38,059 bases of DNA from Prevotella sp. UBA1378. GTDB taxonomy: Bacteria; Bacteroidota; Bacteroidia; Bacteroidales; Bacteroidaceae. The notes beneath the pieces were generated by a model. That model was given only the letters and a program-made list of their open reading frames with translations, was not told the DNA's origin and did no database searches. The translations under genes and the position numbers were made by a program. Below, piece after piece: positions 23,751-31,635 of this stretch; position 1 is the first letter of the stretch; the number at the start of each line of letters is the position of its first letter. The stretch covers positions 39,339 to 77,397 of the forward strand of contig DBRC01000042.1 of assembly GCA_002305505.1 (NCBI GenBank). The letters run 5' to 3'.

Positions 23751-25244
23751 ATGGAACAAGAATTCGAACTAATCGCCAAGACGTTCATGGGACTGGAACC
23801 CGTGCTGGCGAAAGAACTGACACAACTGGGTGCAAACAACGTGCAAATCGGGCGGCGCATGGTGTCGTTCACAGGCAACAAGGAAATGATGTACCGGGTC
23901 AACTTCCAGCTGCACACAGCCATCCGTATCTTGAAACCCATCAGCCACTTTAAGGCGTTGTCGGCCGACGATGTATACGGGAAAGTAAAGGAAATAGACT
24001 GGAGTGCATACCTTGAGCTCGATAAGACGTTTGCCGTCGACTCGGTCGTGTTCTCGGAAGAATTCCGCCATTCGAAATTCGTTTCCTACAAGGTGAAGGA
24101 TGCCATAGTGGACCAGTTCCGCGAGAAAACCGGGAAGCGGCCGAACATCAGCGTATCCAACCCCGACATCCGCCTGAATATGCACATCGCCGAAGACCAA
24201 TGCACGCTGAGCCTCGACTCAAGCGGCGAGAGCCTGCACAGGCGGGGCTACCGGCAGGAAAGCGTAGAGGCACCGCTGAACGAGGTGCTGGCGGCAGGCA
24301 TGATACTGATGACGGGATGGCAGGGCGACACCGACTTCATCGACCCGATGTGCGGCAGCGGGACACTGCCCATCGAGGCAGCCCTCATCGCCCGCAACAT
24401 GGCTCCCGGAGTGTTCCGCAAAGAGTTCGCATTCGAGAAATGGCCCGATTTCGACAAAGACCTCTTCGACGAGATATACAACGACGACAGCCAGGAGCGC
24501 GAGTTCACGCACCATATCTACGGCTACGACTCCGACATCAAAGCCGTGAACACGGCACGGCTCAACGTGAAGGCTGCCGGACTGACCAACGACATCACCA
24601 TAGAAGCGGCCGACTTCAAGAACTTCATGCAGCCGCAGAACAAGAGTATCATCGTAACAAACCCGCCTTACGGCGAGCGCATCTCCACGCCCGACTTGCT
24701 GGGAACGTACCGCATGATAGGCGAGCGCCTGAAGCACCAATTCCTGAACAACGACGCGTGGATACTGAGCTACCGCGAGGAATGCTTTGAGCAAATAGGG
24801 CTGAAGCCGTCTATCAAGATACCGGTGTTCAACGGCAGCCTGGAATGCGAGTTCCGTAAATACCAGATGTTCGACGGCAAACTGAAGGACTTCCGCAGCG
24901 AGGGCGGCATCGTGAAGACGGAGGAGGAGAAACGGCAGATGGCCGAGAAGCACCGCTTCAAGAAAGACCGCGAGTTCAAGAAACGCCTCGACGAACAGGA
25001 GGAAAACGAGGAGGCCGACATCCGCTCGTTCAAATTCCACTCGTTTGAAAGAAACAAAGGACGCGATATACGCAGCAAGGACAAGGGACGCGATGACCGG
25101 GGAAAGCGCAGCGACTTCGCGCCGCGCAAGGGCGACGGACGCAGCGGAGGAAAAGGGCAATGGGCACAGGGCGGCAAGGCGAAACCCGGTAAGGCCATGC
25201 GCGACAAAAACCGTAAACCCAACTGGTTCGACGATGAAGACTAA
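23751..25244 (+). CDS. rlmL: THUMP-domain class I RNA methyltransferase, RlmL-like
   Basis: A 497-residue enzyme expected to methylate a guanine N2 in 23S rRNA (the G2445 type), using S-adenosylmethionine. A ferredoxin-like/THUMP RNA-binding region spans about 1-155. The methyltransferase domain includes DFIDPMCGSGTLPIEAAL (motif I, 195-212) and the catalytic NPPYGER (304-310). It corresponds to the N-terminal half of the E. coli RlmKL fusion; the RlmK half is absent. The tail from about 400 is highly charged, then Gly/Lys/Arg-rich and probably disordered, which may add RNA affinity. The last 11 bp overlap the start of the DPP-IV gene. Confidence 0.9.
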   Translation: MEQEFELIAKTFMGLEPVLAKELTQLGANNVQIGRRMVSFTGNKEMMYRVNFQLHTAIRILKPISHFKALSADDVYGKVKEIDWSAYLELDKTFAVDSVVFSEEFRHSKFVSYKVKDAIVDQFREKTGKRPNISVSNPDIRLNMHIAEDQCTLSLDSSGESLHRRGYRQESVEAPLNEVLAAGMILMTGWQGDTDFIDPMCGSGTLPIEAALIARNMAPGVFRKEFAFEKWPDFDKDLFDEIYNDDSQEREFTHHIYGYDSDIKAVNTARLNVKAAGLTNDITIEAADFKNFMQPQNKSIIVTNPPYGERISTPDLLGTYRMIGERLKHQFLNNDAWILSYREECFEQIGLKPSIKIPVFNGSLECEFRKYQMFDGKLKDFRSEGGIVKTEEEKRQMAEKHRFKKDREFKKRLDEQEENEEADIRSFKFHSFERNKGRDIRSKDKGRDDRGKRSDFAPRKGDGRSGGKGQWAQGGKAKPGKAMRDKNRKPNWFDDED

Positions 25245-27384
25245 CCGTATAGCGGCAGCCCTCCTGGGTGCCTTGCTCCAAATACATCCCCTACCCATGA
25301 CGGCACAGGACAAACTGTTCACCTTGGAAGACCTGAACCACGGAGGCAACAACTACCACAACTTGCGGCCGGAAAACATGTCCCTTACATGGTGGGGCGA
25401 CTGCTTGATGTACCAAGACGTGGAGGAGGGCGGACTGCTGGACGCAAAGACAGGGAAGAAAACAGCAGTATTCAAACTTGAACACATAAAAGACACGGCA
25501 GGAAATGCCTGCTTCCGGACGGCAGCGGGTGCCCTGTACCCTTACCCGGGAAAAACGTGGGTGCTGCTGAGCAACAATAGGATGCGGATGCTGTACGACT
25601 GGAAACAGAAAAAGGCGGTATGGACGCAGGGATGCGAGGGGGAGACGGAGGCCGACTGGTGCGCGGCGTCGAAAGCCGTGGCTTTCGTGAAAGGGGCGCA
25701 GCTGTACATCACCGACGCCGACGGGAATACACGCCAGCTGACGACCGACGGCAGCCGCGACATCGTATACGGCCAGAGCGTACACCGCAACGAATTCGGA
25801 ATAGAGAAAGGAACGTTCTGGAGCCCCGACGGGCAACGGCTGGCTTTCTACAGGATGGACCAGACGATGGTGGCCGATTATCCGCAGGTGGACATCGACA
25901 CGCGCGAGGCCAGCTATGCCCCCGATAAATACCCGATGGCGGGAATGACATCGCACAAGGTGACCGTGGGCATCCATCACCTGAAGGACGGCTCGACGGT
26001 ATACCTGAAAACCGGCGACCCTACCGACCGCTACTTTACCAACATCGCATGGGCTCCCGACGCAAAAACAGTATATATGTTCGAACTGAACCGCGACCAG
26101 AACGACTGCCGGCTGACGGGCTACGACGCACAGACGGGGGAGAAGGTAGCGGAAATCTACCGCGAGACTGACAGCAAATACGTGGAGCCGCTGAGTCCCA
26201 TCACATTTCTGCCATGGAATCCCGGTTTGTTCATTCTGCAAAGCCAAAGGGATGGTTACAACCACCTGTACCTATATAATATAAAAGGCGAACTGCAAAA
26301 ACAGCTCACGTCGGGGCGCTTCGTGGTAAGCGCCTTGCTGGGATTCAACACGAAACGCAAAACGGCCATCATCCGGAGCAACGAGGCCAGCCCGATACAG
26401 ATGAACCTGTATGCCGTCGACATGAAAACAGGCAAGCGGACACCGCTCGACAACGGCAAGGGCATACACAACGGAAGCCTGTCGGAATCGGGCGAATGGC
26501 TCGTAGACAAATATACCGAACCGGACGTGCCGCGCAATATCGACGCCGTGAACACCGCCAACGGGCAAAGCAAACGCCTGCTGACGGCCGCCGACCCGTG
26601 GAAGGGATACGCCGTGCCTACCTACGAATGCGGCACTATAAAGGCAGCCGACGGCACGACCGACCTCTATTACCGGATGGTGAAGCCTGCCCGATTCGAC
26701 CCGGGAAAGAAGTATCCTACCGTGGTTTACGTCTACGGCGGCCCGCATGCACACAACGTCGACGCCGGCTGGCATTACAGCAGCCGCCCGTGGGAAACCT
26801 ACATGGCACAGAAAGGCTATGTGCTGTTCATACTCGACAACCGCGGGAGCGAGAACCGCGGACGGGACTTTGAGCAGGCCACCTTCCGCCGGCTGGGACA
26901 GATAGAGATGAAGGACCAGATGAAGGGGGTGGAATTCCTCAAGTCGCTGCCGCACATCGACACCGGACGCATGGGCGTACACGGCTGGAGCTACGGCGGA
27001 TACATGACCATCTCGCTGATGACCCACTATCCCGGTGTATTCAAAACGGGCGTGGCCGGGGGGCCGGTCATCGACTGGAAATGGTATGAGGTGATGTACG
27101 GCGAACGCTACATGGACACGCCGGAAGCCAATCCCGAAGGATATGCCGAGACAAGCCTCATCCCAAAGGCTAAAGACCTGAAAGGGAAACTGCAGATTAT
27201 CACGGGATACAACGACAACACCGTAGTGCCGCAGCACTGCCTCTCGTTCCTCAAAGCATGCATCGAGGCCGGCACACAGCCCGACTTCTTCGTGTACCCG
27301 GGCGAAGGGCATAACATGCGAGGCCACCAAAGCGTGCATCTGCACGAACGCATCACACAGTATTTTGAAGACTATCTAAAATAA
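25234..27384 (+). CDS. dipeptidyl peptidase IV-type S9 serine peptidase, secreted
   Basis: A 716-residue exported peptidase releasing N-terminal dipeptides, typically X-Pro or X-Ala. The open frame extends upstream into rlmL, but the start at 25234 (MKTNRIAA) is preferred: it overlaps the rlmL stop and is followed by a signal peptide with probable cleavage after MTAQ. An eight-bladed beta-propeller domain (about 30-450) precedes the alpha/beta hydrolase domain. The catalytic triad is visible: Ser586 in GWSYGGYM, Asp661 in GYNDNTV and His693 in GEGHNM. An Asp-rich NRGSENRG motif lies upstream. Bacteroidales use such enzymes in the periplasm to finish peptide breakdown. Confidence 0.93.
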   Translation: MKTNRIAAALLGALLQIHPLPMTAQDKLFTLEDLNHGGNNYHNLRPENMSLTWWGDCLMYQDVEEGGLLDAKTGKKTAVFKLEHIKDTAGNACFRTAAGALYPYPGKTWVLLSNNRMRMLYDWKQKKAVWTQGCEGETEADWCAASKAVAFVKGAQLYITDADGNTRQLTTDGSRDIVYGQSVHRNEFGIEKGTFWSPDGQRLAFYRMDQTMVADYPQVDIDTREASYAPDKYPMAGMTSHKVTVGIHHLKDGSTVYLKTGDPTDRYFTNIAWAPDAKTVYMFELNRDQNDCRLTGYDAQTGEKVAEIYRETDSKYVEPLSPITFLPWNPGLFILQSQRDGYNHLYLYNIKGELQKQLTSGRFVVSALLGFNTKRKTAIIRSNEASPIQMNLYAVDMKTGKRTPLDNGKGIHNGSLSESGEWLVDKYTEPDVPRNIDAVNTANGQSKRLLTAADPWKGYAVPTYECGTIKAADGTTDLYYRMVKPARFDPGKKYPTVVYVYGGPHAHNVDAGWHYSSRPWETYMAQKGYVLFILDNRGSENRGRDFEQATFRRLGQIEMKDQMKGVEFLKSLPHIDTGRMGVHGWSYGGYMTISLMTHYPGVFKTGVAGGPVIDWKWYEVMYGERYMDTPEANPEGYAETSLIPKAKDLKGKLQIITGYNDNTVVPQHCLSFLKACIEAGTQPDFFVYPGEGHNMRGHQSVHLHERITQYFEDYLK

Positions 27385-27389
27385 AAGAC

Positions 27390-28658
27390 ATGAAATTATT
27401 ACTGCTTGGAGGAGGCGGCCGCGAGCACGCCTTGGCTTGGAAGATTGCTCAGAGCAAGAAAGTGGAGAAACTATATATCGCCCCGGGCAACGCCGGAACA
27501 GCCGAATGCGGCGAGAACGTGGACATCCAGGCAGACGACTTCGGCGCACTGAAGGCGTTCTGCGTGGCGAACGGCGTGGAAATGGTGGTCGTGGGACCCG
27601 AAGACCCGCTGGTGAAAGGCGTATACGATGAATTCAAGAACGACCCGGCTACGGAGAAGATTCCCGTCATCGGCCCGTCGAAAGCGGGTGCCGTGCTCGA
27701 AGGCTCGAAGGATTTCGCAAAGGCGTTCATGCTGCGCCACGGCATACCGACGGCAAAATACCGCACGTTCGACGGCACGACCGTAGGCGAGGGACTGGAA
27801 TTCCTTGAAACGCTCAAGGCTCCTTACGTACTGAAGGCCGACGGGCTGTGCGCCGGAAAGGGCGTGCTGATACTGCCGACGCTCGAAGAAGCCAAGAAAG
27901 AACTGAAGGAAATGCTCGGCGGCATGTTCGGAAAAGCATCGGCGCAAGTGGTTGTAGAGGAGTTCCTGAGCGGCACCGAATGCTCCGTATTCGTACTGAC
28001 CGACGGAAAGAACTACAAGCTCCTGCCGGAAGCAAAGGACTATAAGCGCATCGGCGAGCACGATACGGGCCTGAACACCGGAGGCATGGGCAGCGTAACC
28101 CCCGTACCCTTCGCCACGAAAGAGTGGATGAAGAAGGTGGAAGACCGCATCATCCGCCCTACCGTCGACGGACTGGCGGCTGAGGGTATCGACTACAAGG
28201 GGTTCATCTTCTTCGGACTAATCAACGTAAAGGGCGAACCGATGGTCATCGAATACAACTGCCGCATGGGAGACCCGGAGACGGAGAGTGTCATGCTGCG
28301 CCTGAAAAGCGACATCGTCGACTTGTTCGAAGGCGTTGCCGAAGGCAACCTGGACGAGCGGCGGATTGAGTTCGACGAGCGTGCGGCCGTCTGCGTGATG
28401 CTCGTCAGCGGCGGTTACCCGCAGGAGTACAAGAAGGGATATCCCATCACGGGCATCGGAAAGGTGGAAGGCAGCATCGTGTTCCACAGCGGTACGGCAC
28501 TGGAAAAGGGGCAGGTTGTGACCAACGGCGGCCGTGTCGTCGCTGTCAGCTCGTACGGTAAGGACAAGGCCGAAGCGCTGCAGAAGTCGTTTGAGGAGGC
28601 ACAGAAGATTGAATTTACCGACAAATATTTCAGGAGAGACATCGGACAAGACCTGTAA
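27390..28658 (+). CDS. purD: phosphoribosylamine-glycine ligase
   Basis: A 422-residue enzyme of de novo purine synthesis joining glycine to 5-phosphoribosylamine with ATP, to give GAR. The N-terminal domain opens MKLLLLGGGGREHALAWKI. The ATP-grasp domain includes KADGLCAGKGV, the family motif NTGGMGS and the metal-binding EYNCRMGDPETESVM. The C-terminal domain ends in the usual CVMLVSGGYP and GKDKAEAL stretches. Length is standard for the monofunctional enzyme. It starts 5 bp after the peptidase gene. No purine-type operator is seen next to it, so it is probably expressed with the surrounding run. Confidence 0.96.
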   Translation: MKLLLLGGGGREHALAWKIAQSKKVEKLYIAPGNAGTAECGENVDIQADDFGALKAFCVANGVEMVVVGPEDPLVKGVYDEFKNDPATEKIPVIGPSKAGAVLEGSKDFAKAFMLRHGIPTAKYRTFDGTTVGEGLEFLETLKAPYVLKADGLCAGKGVLILPTLEEAKKELKEMLGGMFGKASAQVVVEEFLSGTECSVFVLTDGKNYKLLPEAKDYKRIGEHDTGLNTGGMGSVTPVPFATKEWMKKVEDRIIRPTVDGLAAEGIDYKGFIFFGLINVKGEPMVIEYNCRMGDPETESVMLRLKSDIVDLFEGVAEGNLDERRIEFDERAAVCVMLVSGGYPQEYKKGYPITGIGKVEGSIVFHSGTALEKGQVVTNGGRVVAVSSYGKDKAEALQKSFEEAQKIEFTDKYFRRDIGQDL

Positions 28659-28663
28659 ACGCT

Positions 28664-29599
28664 TTGAAACGACTGCAGAACAAAATATCGGAGAGCCGGC
28701 TGTCACTGCCCTTCGTGGCCGTATATGCCGTGGCTGTATGGCTGCTGCAAGGCTTATGGCCTATGCAATGGTGGGTGCAGATGGCATGCTTTGCCGTCTC
28801 GGCCTACCTGATGATAGAGCTGAACAATATCAATGCGCTCATCCGCATCTACAGCCGCATGATTTCCTGCACGTTCCTTGTTTTGTCGTGCGTGGCCTGC
28901 TTCGTGTTCGAGGATTTGGCCGGCTCTATTGCCCAGTTGTGCACCATCGCCTTCTACATCACGCTGTTCCATACATACCAGGACCGGCAATCCACCGGAT
29001 GGTCGTTTTACACATTCCTCTGCATCGGCATGGGCAGCCTGGTGTTCGTCCATATCTTCTATTTCGTGCCTGTGGTATGGCTGCTTATGGGCTTCATCCT
29101 GCATTCGCTCAGCTGGCGCACGTTCTTCGCTTCGGTCATCGGAATGGTTCTGCCCTACTGGTTCCTTGCGCTCTACACCCTCTACCGAGAGGACATCACG
29201 CTGCTCACCGCCCACTTCGAGCCGCTGCTGGTATTCCAGCCGCCCTTCGACTATACTTCGCTCGGCACCAGCCGCATCCTGGCTTTCGCATTCATCGCGG
29301 TAATGGCCGTCACCGGAATCATCCACTACCTCCGCACCAGCTATAACGACAAGATACGCATCCGCATGCTCTACGAATGCTTTATCACCCTCGACTTGGC
29401 ATCCATATTGTTCCTGGTGCTGCAACCCCAGCACTACGACATCCTGATACGCATGGTCATCATCAGCACCGCCCCGCTTACAGGGCATTTCATCGCGCTT
29501 ACCCGCACAAAAGTCACCAACATCGCTTTCTGCATCACCGTCTTGACGGCATTGCTCATCACAGGATACAACGTATGGATATCATCGTCGATTTTTTAG
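28664..29599 (+). CDS. polytopic membrane protein of unknown function
   Basis: A 311-residue protein with about eight or nine hydrophobic helices, Trp-rich in the first two and ending in a hydrophobic TALLITGYNVWISSSIF. The predicted start is TTG at 28664, 5 bp after the purD stop. An ATG at about residue 34 would remove the first membrane helix, so TTG is preferred, but the start is uncertain. No catalytic motif is obvious. It resembles uncharacterised Bacteroidetes membrane proteins of the DUF6427 kind found beside purD, an assignment made from general appearance only. It overlaps the YqaA-like gene by 25 bp, so the two are translationally coupled. Confidence 0.78.
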   Translation: MKRLQNKISESRLSLPFVAVYAVAVWLLQGLWPMQWWVQMACFAVSAYLMIELNNINALIRIYSRMISCTFLVLSCVACFVFEDLAGSIAQLCTIAFYITLFHTYQDRQSTGWSFYTFLCIGMGSLVFVHIFYFVPVVWLLMGFILHSLSWRTFFASVIGMVLPYWFLALYTLYREDITLLTAHFEPLLVFQPPFDYTSLGTSRILAFAFIAVMAVTGIIHYLRTSYNDKIRIRMLYECFITLDLASILFLVLQPQHYDILIRMVIISTAPLTGHFIALTRTKVTNIAFCITVLTALLITGYNVWISSSIF

Positions 29600-30027
29600 T
29601 CAATTACGGTTATTGGGGCATGCTTACTGCCGCTTTCTTGGCCGGCAGCTTCTTCCCCTTCTCAAGCGAGGCGGTAATGCTGGGGCTCATGGCAGCAGGC
29701 CTCGACCCATGGTTCCTGATGGTATACGGTACCGTCGGCAATGTACTGGGCTCAATATTCAACTATGGCGTGGGGCGCATGGGCGAGCTGGAATGGATAG
29801 AGAAATACCTGCACGTAAAGAAGAAAGACCTCGACAAGGCAGAGCGCTTCATGGCCGGGCACGGCGCATGGATGGGATTCTTCGCCTTCCTGCCGATACT
29901 GGGCAGCGCGATAACCGTGGCACTGGGACTGATGCGCGCTAACATCGTCATCACGTTCATCAGCATCACGCTCGGGAAAATCTTCCGGTACATCATCCTC
30001 ATCTATAGTGCGGAACTATTTATGTAA
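29575..30027 (+). CDS. YqaA/DedA-like small membrane protein
   Basis: A 150-residue protein with about four membrane segments. The frame is open further upstream, but the ATG at 29575 (MDIIVDFLVNYGYWG) gives the expected YqaA length. The family core is visible: AGSFFPFSSEAVMLGLMAAG near the N-terminus, then GNVLGSIFNYGVGRMG, and FFAFLPILGSAITVALGLMR. DedA-superfamily proteins act in membrane homeostasis and lipid-carrier (undecaprenyl phosphate, phosphatidylethanolamine) flipping. For the YqaA branch the role is not proven. Confidence 0.85.
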   Translation: MDIIVDFLVNYGYWGMLTAAFLAGSFFPFSSEAVMLGLMAAGLDPWFLMVYGTVGNVLGSIFNYGVGRMGELEWIEKYLHVKKKDLDKAERFMAGHGAWMGFFAFLPILGSAITVALGLMRANIVITFISITLGKIFRYIILIYSAELFM

Positions 30028-30059
30028 AGGGAAATCAAACAACAAAAAACAACATATCA

Positions 30060-30905
30060 ATGAAACAGAACATCAAGAAATACATCATGGCAGCAGTGCC
30101 GGCACTGCTGCTGGCCGCCTGCAACGGCAACACACAGGGCAACAAACCCGTACTGACCGTCACCATCGAACCACTGCGCTACTTCACCGAACAGATAGGC
30201 GGCGACCGCTTCAGCGTAATGACCATGGTGCCGAAAGGCAGCAACCCCGAAAGCTACGAGCCTACGGCCCAGCAGATGGTGGCCTTGAGCAACAGCGCCC
30301 TATATATTAAGGTGGGCGACCTCGGACTGGAACGCACATGGATGAAGCGCCTGCAAGCCAACGCCCCCCACCTAACCATCATCGATACCAGCAAAGGCAT
30401 CAAGCCCGTGTTTACCGAAGACGGGAAAAGCGACCCGCACACATGGACGTCGCCAGCCAACGCCCTGATTATCGCCGAGAATATCTACCGGGCACTGGTT
30501 ATGCTCACCCCCAAGGACTCCCTCTACCTCAGAGCCAACTTCGAACGCCTCAACGAGCGAATCAAGTCGATCGACAGGTATATCCGTGCGCTCCCGCTCA
30601 CCGAAGCCAACCGCACATTCATCATCTACCACCCTGCCCTCACCTACTTTGCCCACGAATACGGTTTCGAACAGATTGCCATCGAGCACGGAGGCCGCGA
30701 ACCGTCGGCCCAATGGCTGCAATACGTCATCGGACAAACACGGAAAAGACCCGTGGGCACGCTGCTCGTACAGACGGAATTCATGAACCGGAACACGCAG
30801 ATCGTGGCCGAAGGCACCCATCTGCCGGTGGTTGAAATCAATCCGCTCAACTACCATTGGGACAAGGAAATGCTTAAGACCGCCAATGCCTTATGCAAGA
30901 AATAA
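30060..30905 (+). CDS. znuA: metal ABC transporter substrate-binding lipoprotein, ZnuA-like
   Basis: A 281-residue cluster A-I (ZnuA/TroA) binding protein, lipidated at Cys21 (LLLAAC). It should bind Zn2+ or Mn2+ in the periplasm and deliver it to an ABC permease. Conserved metal-site segments include DPHTW (His127) and YHPALTYFAHEYG (His191), with Glu240 in QTEFMN as a likely fourth ligand region. The first ligand position, usually His in P-H-x-Y-x-P, reads PESYEP (Glu64). There is no His-rich loop. It overlaps the ATPase gene by 13 bp. Metal specificity cannot be fixed from sequence. Confidence 0.87.
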   Translation: MKQNIKKYIMAAVPALLLAACNGNTQGNKPVLTVTIEPLRYFTEQIGGDRFSVMTMVPKGSNPESYEPTAQQMVALSNSALYIKVGDLGLERTWMKRLQANAPHLTIIDTSKGIKPVFTEDGKSDPHTWTSPANALIIAENIYRALVMLTPKDSLYLRANFERLNERIKSIDRYIRALPLTEANRTFIIYHPALTYFAHEYGFEQIAIEHGGREPSAQWLQYVIGQTRKRPVGTLLVQTEFMNRNTQIVAEGTHLPVVEINPLNYHWDKEMLKTANALCKK

Positions 30906-31546
30906 TCCGCATAGAGCAAGTGACTGCCGGCTACGAGGGGCAACAACAGCTGCGTGACGCCACGATAAGCATAGGCGACCGCGAGTTTATCGGCATCGTA
31001 GGCCCTAACGGAGGCGGGAAAACTACGCTCATCAAGGTAATGCTGCAACTGTTACGGCCGATGAGTGGCACCGTGAGCTACTTCCGCAACGGCGTACAGG
31101 TGCCCTATCTGCGGACGGGATACCTGCCCCAATACAGCACGATAGACAAGGAGTTCCCCATCTCGGTATACGAAACCGTACTCTCCGGACTGAACGGAGA
31201 GAAACGCCTGATGAGCCGCTTTACGGCCGAACACCACGAGCGCACCCGCCATACCATCGGACAGTTGCAGCTGGCGGGCATGGAGCACCGCCCCATCAAG
31301 GCCCTGAGCGGCGGCGAGCTGCAACGTGTACTGCTGGCACGGGCGGTGGTTTCTGCCCCCGAAGTGCTGGTGCTCGACGAGCCCAACACCTATATCGACC
31401 GCCATTTCAAAGAGCAGATATACGACATGCTGGACGGGATGCGGGACCGCTGCGCCATCATCATGGTGAGCCACGATACCGACTATATCAGAGCCAATGC
31501 CGACAGAATCGTGCATGTAGAAGAGACGCTGCGAATTTCAAGTTAA
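30893..31546 (+). CDS. znuC: metal ABC transporter ATP-binding protein, ZnuC-like
   Basis: A 217-residue ABC ATPase. Walker A is GPNGGGKTT (37-45), the signature motif LSGGELQRV, Walker B VLVLDEPN, and the switch His lies in IMVSHD. It is short compared with E. coli ZnuC, which has a C-terminal regulatory extension. The start overlaps the binding-protein gene, so the two are made together. The expected membrane permease (ZnuB-like) is not in this operon: the next gene is the DUF2723 protein. The ATPase must therefore pair with a permease encoded elsewhere. Confidence 0.9.
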   Translation: MQEIIRIEQVTAGYEGQQQLRDATISIGDREFIGIVGPNGGGKTTLIKVMLQLLRPMSGTVSYFRNGVQVPYLRTGYLPQYSTIDKEFPISVYETVLSGLNGEKRLMSRFTAEHHERTRHTIGQLQLAGMEHRPIKALSGGELQRVLLARAVVSAPEVLVLDEPNTYIDRHFKEQIYDMLDGMRDRCAIIMVSHDTDYIRANADRIVHVEETLRISS

Positions 31547-31583
31547 AAAAAATGAAATGCGCAGTTACTCACATTAATTATAT

Positions 31584-31591
31584 TACCTTTG
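31584..31591 (+). promoter_or_regulatory. -7 element upstream of the DUF2723 gene
   Basis: TACCTTTG matches TAnnTTTG, 44 bp before the start codon. No TTTG is present at the -33 distance. It marks a probable internal promoter separating the DUF2723/deacetylase pair from the metal transporter genes. Confidence 0.5.
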
Positions 31592-31635
31592 CAGATTAGA
31601 GAAAATACTAAAATACTTAAAATATAACTCAACGA

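Noticed and set aside
25045..25233. longer N-terminus of the DPP-IV gene
   Set aside because: The extra 63 residues are rlmL read in another frame. The start at 25234 is followed by a signal peptide and overlaps the rlmL stop in the usual operon fashion.
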